From contig JACRCS010000071.1 of the NCBI GenBank assembly GCA_016218905.1, positions 1 to 5,228 of the forward strand: a stretch of DNA of 5,228 nt, written 5' to 3'. The notes below the pieces were generated by a model. The model was not told the DNA's origin, made no database searches, and saw only the letters and a list, made by a program, of their open reading frames with translations. This document shows positions 1 to 5,228 of this stretch, one piece after another; the first letter of the stretch is position 1; the number at the start of each line of letters is the position of its first letter. The translations under genes were made by a program, and so were the position numbers. The DNA is from Deltaproteobacteria bacterium (GTDB taxonomy: Bacteria > Desulfobacterota_C > Deferrisomatia > Deferrisomatales > JACRMM01).

Positions 1-302
1 AGGAGCGCCTGACCCGGACCGAGCGCGCGACCCTGAATATTCTGGAGGACGCCGCGGAAGAGAAGGACCGCCTCCAAGAGGCCCAGCGGGCGGTGCTCAA
101 TATCCTGGAGGACGCCGCGGAGGAGAAGGAGCGCGTCGGCCGGACCGAGCGCGCCATGCTCAACATCCTCGAGGACTCGGCCGAGGAGAAGGTCCGGCTG
201 GAGGAGACCCAGCGCGCCGTGCTGAACATCCTCGAGGACTCCGCCGAAGAGAAGGCGCGGCTCGAGGGCACCCAGCGGGCCATGCTGAACATCCTCGAAG
301 AC
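1..302 (+). repeat. 63-bp in-frame tandem repeat array encoding 21-residue coiled-coil units
   Basis: Five copies of the hexapeptide LNILED start at 33, 96, 159, 222 and 285, exactly 63 nt apart. Each of the first four is followed by (A/S)AEEKxR and ends in (T/E/Q)xxRA(V/M). The fifth diverges after LNILED into FDVER. The 21-residue period equals three heptads, so copies can be added or lost without breaking a coiled-coil register. Units 1 and 3 are preceded by RTERA, while units 2, 4 and 5 are preceded by QRA, suggesting a 126-bp super-unit duplicated as a pair. The window begins inside the array: positions 1-32 match 127-158 closely, and the bases at 1-2 fit the end of a Lys codon, so at least one more copy probably lies upstream. 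Copies differ mostly at synonymous sites, so the duplications are not brand new. Confidence 0.93.
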
Positions 303-1076
303 TTCGACGTCGAGCGGATGAAGACGGAGGCGGCCAACCGCGAGCTTCGCGAAGCGTTCGAGTCGCTCCGGCGCGCCAAGGAGGCCGCCGACGCGGCCAA
401 CCGGGAGCTCGAGGCCTTCAGCTACTCGGTCTCCCACGATCTGCGCGCTCCGCTGCGGGCCATCGACGGCTTCAGCCAGGCGCTCCTGGAGGACTATTTC
501 GGGCTGCTCGACGAGCAGGGGCGGGAGTTCCTGAACCGGGTGCGGGCCGCGACCCAGCGCATGGCCCAGCTCATCGACGACCTCCTGAAGCTCTCCCGCC
601 TGACGCGCGGTGAGCTCAACATCGCGCCGGTGGACGTTTCCGAGCTCGCCCGGGCGGTGGCGGCGGTCCTCCAGAGGAACGACCCCGACCGGCAAGTGAC
701 GGTGCGGACGGCCGAAGGCATGACCGCCCACGCCGACGCCCAGCTCCTCCGGACGGCCCTCGAAAATCTCATCGGAAACGCCTGGAAGTTCACCTCGAAG
801 AGCGAGCAGCCGGTCATCGAGGTGGGCGCGACCCATACTAAGGACAAGCAGGTGTTTTTCGTCCGGGACAACGGAGTAGGCTTCGACATGACATACGCTA
901 CCAAGCTCTTCGGAACCTTCCAGCGGCTCCACGCCGAGAAGGACTTTCCCGGCACGGGAATCGGGCTCTCGATCGTAAAGCGCATCATCCTGCGCCACGG
1001 CGGAACGGTCTGGGCCGAGGGAGAGCCCGGCGTGGGCGCGACCTTCTACTTTACCCTCGGCCCCGAGGAGGGCTGA
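1..1076 (+). CDS. Sensor histidine kinase, phytochrome-like HisKA/HATPase_c core (5' partial)
   Basis: This is the C-terminal part of a sensor histidine kinase that autophosphorylates a His and passes the phosphate to a response regulator. The frame is open from the first full codon at 3, giving 357 visible residues; the true start and any sensor domain (GAF, PAS or phytochrome) are upstream. Counting from position 3, residues 1-100 are a repetitive helical array (LNILED units). A signalling helix follows at about 100-140. The H-box SVSHDLRAPLRAIDGF has its phospho-acceptor His at residue 145 (nt 435-437). Next come the N-box (ENLIGNAWKF, Asn 259), the G1 box DNGVGF (289-294) and the G2 box GTGIGL (317-322), with the WAEGEPGVGATFYFTL ending typical of phytochrome-like kinases. 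All catalytic motifs are intact. There is no membrane segment in the visible part, so the core is cytoplasmic. The next gene, an Rcp1-type regulator, follows one base after the stop and is the likely cognate partner. The signal sensed cannot be read here. Confidence 0.95.
   Translation, partial: ERLTRTERATLNILEDAAEEKDRLQEAQRAVLNILEDAAEEKERVGRTERAMLNILEDSAEEKVRLEETQRAVLNILEDSAEEKARLEGTQRAMLNILEDFDVERMKTEAANRELREAFESLRRAKEAADAANRELEAFSYSVSHDLRAPLRAIDGFSQALLEDYFGLLDEQGREFLNRVRAATQRMAQLIDDLLKLSRLTRGELNIAPVDVSELARAVAAVLQRNDPDRQVTVRTAEGMTAHADAQLLRTALENLIGNAWKFTSKSEQPVIEVGATHTKDKQVFFVRDNGVGFDMTYATKLFGTFQRLHAEKDFPGTGIGLSIVKRIILRHGGTVWAEGEPGVGATFYFTLGPEEG
1067..1071 (+). promoter_or_regulatory. Ribosome binding site of the Rcp1-like regulator gene
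   Basis: GGAGG lies inside the last codons of the upstream kinase, six bases before the ATG at 1078. It supports that start, and with the 1-bp gap after the kinase stop it suggests translational coupling in one mRNA. Confidence 0.7.
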
Positions 1077-1077
1077 G

Positions 1078-1531
1078 ATGGGCAAGGAGAAGCTCATCCT
1101 GCTCGTGGAGGACAACGAGGATGACGTCGCCCTCGCCCAACGGGCCTTCCAGAAGAGCGACATCCCCCACCGTATGGTCGTGGCCAGGGACGGCGTAGAG
1201 GCCCTGGACTACCTCTTCGCCACGGGAGCGTGGGCAGGGCGGGATCCCGAGGACGACCCCGCGGTCGTCCTGCTCGACCTGAAGCTCCCGAAGATCGACG
1301 GGCTCGAAGTGCTCCGGCGCCTGCGCGCCTACCCCCGGACGAAGCTCCTCCCGGTGGTAATCATGACCTCGTCCGTCGAGGAGCGGGACCTCGCGCGCGG
1401 CTACGAGCTCGGCACGAACAGCTACGTCCACAAGCCCGTGGACTTCCTCGAGTTCGTCGAGGCGGCCCGGGAGCTCGGCGTCTACTGGCTCACCCTCAAC
1501 CAGCCGCCCCTCCCTCCGCGCGAGGAGTACG

Positions 1532-1557
<26 letters not shown>
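1078..1557 (+). CDS. Rcp1-like single-domain response regulator
   Basis: This is a 159-residue stand-alone receiver (CheY-like) protein that accepts phosphate from a histidine kinase and signals by protein-protein contact, since it has no DNA-binding or enzymatic output domain. The acidic pocket is E11/D12 in LLVEDNEDD. The phospho-acceptor is D67 in [11 protein letters not shown] (nt 1276-1278). The switch Thr is T97 in VIMTSS and the conserved Lys is K119 in YVHKPVDF. The long loop before the acceptor strand (about residues 48-61) and the C-terminal [12 protein letters not shown] motif are typical of the Rcp1 group, which pairs with phytochrome-type kinases like the one directly upstream. 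The length is near normal for that group. The start is fixed by a GGAGG six bases upstream. The last 26 bases overlap the next gene in another frame, so the C-terminal tail and the hybrid kinase's first residues share DNA. Function as a shuttle, sink or chemotaxis-like output is inference. Confidence 0.94.
1522..1527 (+). promoter_or_regulatory. Ribosome binding site of the hybrid kinase, within the regulator gene
   Basis: GAGGAG precedes the ATG at 1532 by four bases and lies inside the coding end of the Rcp1-like gene. With the 26-bp overlap (1532-1557) this points to translational coupling. It supports ATG 1532, which places the receiver domain's first strand right at the N-terminus, as expected. 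Confidence 0.6.
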
Positions 1558-3973
<2,416 letters not shown>

Positions 3974-3989
3974 CCCCCCGGGCGGTTCA

Positions 3990-4019
3990 TTGGTCGCGGC
4001 TTGCGACCGTGCCTATGAT
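3990..4019 (+). promoter_or_regulatory. Candidate sigma-70-like promoter for the downstream sensor gene
   Basis: TATGAT at 4014-4019 matches five of six bases of the -10 consensus and sits in the least GC-rich stretch between genes. Eighteen bases upstream, TTGGTC (3990-3995) matches only three of six -35 bases. The hairpin at 3992-4008 overlaps the -35 element and spacer, so a protein or structure there could affect this promoter. The group's promoter consensus is unknown, so this is weak evidence. Confidence 0.22.
3992..4008 (+). terminator. Hairpin after the hybrid kinase (possible weak terminator)
   Basis: GGTCGC at 3992-3997 and GCGACC at 4003-4008 form a perfect 6-bp stem with a five-base loop (GGCTT), starting 19 bases after the TAG stop. 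It is well placed to end the three-gene operon, but no T-run follows (the next bases are GTGCC). It could therefore be a weak or factor-assisted terminator, an mRNA 3'-end stabiliser, or an operator for the downstream gene. Confidence 0.35.
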
Positions 4020-4068
4020 GAGAACGAGTTGAACCGTTATTGAAGGGGAGCGGAGCCTCCGGTCGAGC

Positions 4069-5228
4069 ATGCGCCGGCCGCCCATTGCCTTTGTGCTCGT
4101 GTTCGTCTTCCTCGCCGCCGGCCTCGGCGGAGCCGGAGCCCTCTACTTTCGGCACCTCAAGGCGGAGCTTCGGGAGGCCAAGCTCGCCGAGCTCTCCGCC
4201 ATCGCGGCGGTCAAGGCGGCGGGGGTCGCCGAGTGGCGCCGGGAGCGCATCTCGGACGCCGAGACGTTGCTGCGCAACCCGCCGGCGGTCCGGGCGATCG
4301 GCGAGTGGCTCGCGCGCCCGGAGCCGAGGGCGGAGGCCGAGCTCGGGCGCTGGCTCGAGCAGCTGCGGGAGAGCCGGCCGTACCGGGGCGTTCTCCTCCT
4401 CGGCCCGGGAGGGGAGGTGCGGCTCTCCGTGCCGGCCGCGAGAATGCCCGATCCTCAGGCGGTGCAGAGCGCGCTCGCGGCCGGGCGGGCCGGCAAACCG
4501 ATCTCCTCCGACTTCCACCGCGCCGGGTCCGACGACAAGGTCGTCATCTCACTCTTCGCGTCTGTCCGCGACCCGGACCGACCCCAGGCAGCTCCCCTGG
4601 GCTTTCTCGTCCTGGAGATCGACCCCCAGGACTTCCTCTACCCGTTCGTCCAGCGCTGGCCGACGCCGAGCCCCAGCGGGGAAGCGCTCCTCGTGGAGCG
4701 CCGAGGCGAGGAGGTCGTGTACCTGAATGAGCTGCGGCACCGGAAGGGGAAGGCGCTGGCCCCGGGCACGCCGCTGCGGACGAAGAAGCTCCCCGCGTCC
4801 CAGGCGGTCGGAGGCCCCCCTCCTGCCTCCCCCCGAAATGGGGGGAGGGAAGAGGAAGCCGGGCTTCCAAGGCTCACCGGGACGGGGGAGGGAGTCGACT
4901 ACCGCGGCGAGGCGGTGTTGGCGGCGTGGCTGCCGGTTCCCGGGACCTCGTGGGCCGTCGTCGCGAAGGTGGATGCGGCCGAGACGTACGCGCCCCTCAC
5001 CCACAGCGCGCTGCTCCGCGGCGCCGCCGTGGGCGCGCTCGTGATCGGCGCCGCCGCCGTGCTCGCCTTTCTCGGGGCCGGGCAGGCGGCGCGCGCGGAG
5101 CGCGAGGCGGCCGAGGCGCTCCGGGCGAGCGGCGAGCGGTTCCGCGCCATCTTCGACAAGGCGGGCGTGGGCATCGTGGAGGTGGCCGGCGACGACCGCT
5201 TCATCGCCGTCAACGACCGGATCTGCGA
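4069..5228 (+). CDS. Membrane-bound PAS sensor protein, probably a histidine kinase (3' partial)
   Basis: The frame is open from ATG 4069 to the window end, giving 386 codons. TM1 is at about residues 5-27 (IAFVLVFVFLAAGLGGAGAL) after an MRR start. An extracytoplasmic domain follows (about 28-312) with a long helix rich in Ala/Glu (LSAIAAVKAAGVAEWRRER) and Cache-like strand segments such as YRGVLLLGPGGEVRLS and LGFLVLEIDPQDFLYPFV. Its last part, GVDYRGEAVLAAWLPVPGTSWAVVAKVDAAE, is the conserved membrane-proximal ending of such sensors. TM2 is at about 315-338, followed by a short helix and the start of a PAS domain (GERFRAIFDKAGVGI, from about 355). Output (kinase or diguanylate cyclase) is outside the window. 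ATG 4069 is the only normal start after the in-frame stop at 4030. Its Shine-Dalgarno is poor: GGGGAGCGGAG at 4045-4055 is 13 or more bases away. Residues about 248-271 look like a repeat-derived insertion. The ligand cannot be inferred. Confidence 0.9.
   Translation, partial: MRRPPIAFVLVFVFLAAGLGGAGALYFRHLKAELREAKLAELSAIAAVKAAGVAEWRRERISDAETLLRNPPAVRAIGEWLARPEPRAEAELGRWLEQLRESRPYRGVLLLGPGGEVRLSVPAARMPDPQAVQSALAAGRAGKPISSDFHRAGSDDKVVISLFASVRDPDRPQAAPLGFLVLEIDPQDFLYPFVQRWPTPSPSGEALLVERRGEEVVYLNELRHRKGKALAPGTPLRTKKLPASQAVGGPPPASPRNGGREEEAGLPRLTGTGEGVDYRGEAVLAAWLPVPGTSWAVVAKVDAAETYAPLTHSALLRGAAVGALVIGAAAVLAFLGAGQAARAEREAAEALRASGERFRAIFDKAGVGIVEVAGDDRFIAVNDRIC
4810..4880 (+). repeat. Double-palindrome element inside the sensor domain coding sequence
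   Basis: CCTCCCCCC (4826-4834) and GGGGGGAGG (4840-4848) form a perfect 9-bp stem around a GAAAT loop. Six bases further on, GGAAGCC (4854-4860) and GGCTTCC (4862-4868) form a second perfect 7-bp inverted pair around a single G. The region codes for a low-complexity Gly/Pro/Arg/Glu segment (about residues 248-271) between LPASQAV and GEGVDYRG, two blocks that I recall as lying close together in related sensors. No stop codon occurs in any of the six frames over 4810-4870, so the element keeps the gene open. The exact borders are a guess, and no clear target-site duplication is visible. Confidence 0.6.

Noticed and set aside
1..302. CRISPR array
   Set aside because: The 63-bp units are contiguous with no unique spacers, differ mainly at synonymous codon positions, and encode a continuous protein repeat.
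93..1076. GTG at 93 as the start of the first kinase
   Set aside because: The frame is open to the window edge and the 21-residue repeats continue upstream of 93 without a break, so the GTG is an internal Val codon and the gene is 5' truncated.
4040..4726. Plus-strand open frame of 228 residues at the start of the sensor gene
   Set aside because: The translation is Ser/Arg-rich and lacks domains. The frame starting at 4069 gives a clear TM, sensor, TM, PAS layout that runs on to the window end.
4826..4848. Intrinsic terminator
   Set aside because: The stem is strong but lies within an intact reading frame and is followed by GGAAGAGG rather than a T-run.
4810..4880. Frameshift or pseudogene at the palindromic segment of the sensor gene
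   Set aside because: The same frame carries conserved sensor sequence on both sides (LPASQAV before, GVDYRGEAVLAAWLPV after) and continues through TM2 and PAS, so the segment is an in-frame insertion and the gene is intact as far as it can be seen.

Overview
The window is a dense, GC-rich stretch in which nearly all third codon positions are G or C. All genes are on the + strand and all belong to phosphorelay (two-component) signalling. The codon bias, the multi-domain hybrid kinase, the Rcp1-type response regulator and the PAS sensor suggest a large-genome environmental bacterium, for example from the Myxococcota/Deltaproteobacteria, Acidobacteria or Planctomycetes. The lineage cannot be fixed from this sequence, and there is no rRNA, tRNA, phage or transposase marker.

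Layout. (1) Positions 1-1076 hold the C-terminal part of a sensor histidine kinase whose start lies upstream. It opens inside a tandem array of 63-bp (21-residue) coiled-coil repeats and runs into a complete HisKA + HATPase_c core of the phytochrome-like type. (2) Positions 1078-1557 hold a single-domain Rcp1/CheY-like response regulator, one base after the kinase stop. (3) Positions 1532-3973 hold an 813-residue hybrid kinase, REC-HisKA-HATPase-REC-REC-HPt, whose start overlaps the regulator gene by 26 bp. (4) Positions 3974-4068 are a short intergenic gap with a 6-bp-stem hairpin and a weak promoter-like sequence. (5) Positions 4069-5228 hold the first 386 codons of a membrane sensor: TM, extracytoplasmic sensor domain, TM, PAS. 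Its output domain lies beyond the window.

Genes 1-3 are almost certainly one operon, judging by the 1-bp gap, the 26-bp overlap and the Shine-Dalgarno sequences inside the preceding genes. A plausible circuit is that the upstream kinase phosphorylates the Rcp1-like regulator and perhaps the N-terminal receiver of the hybrid kinase. The hybrid kinase then relays phosphate internally (H176 to D486/D630 to H754) to an unseen output regulator. Partner specificity is inference. Gene 4 may be a separate transcription unit.

The gene families are familiar. The least ordinary signals are repeats embedded in frame in coding sequence: the 63-bp coiled-coil array with a 126-bp super-period at the window start, a 9-bp minisatellite with an internal palindrome inside the kinase ATPase domain (2460-2528), and a double-palindrome element inside the sensor domain of gene 4 (about 4810-4880). 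The last two look like repeat elements tolerated as extra surface loops.
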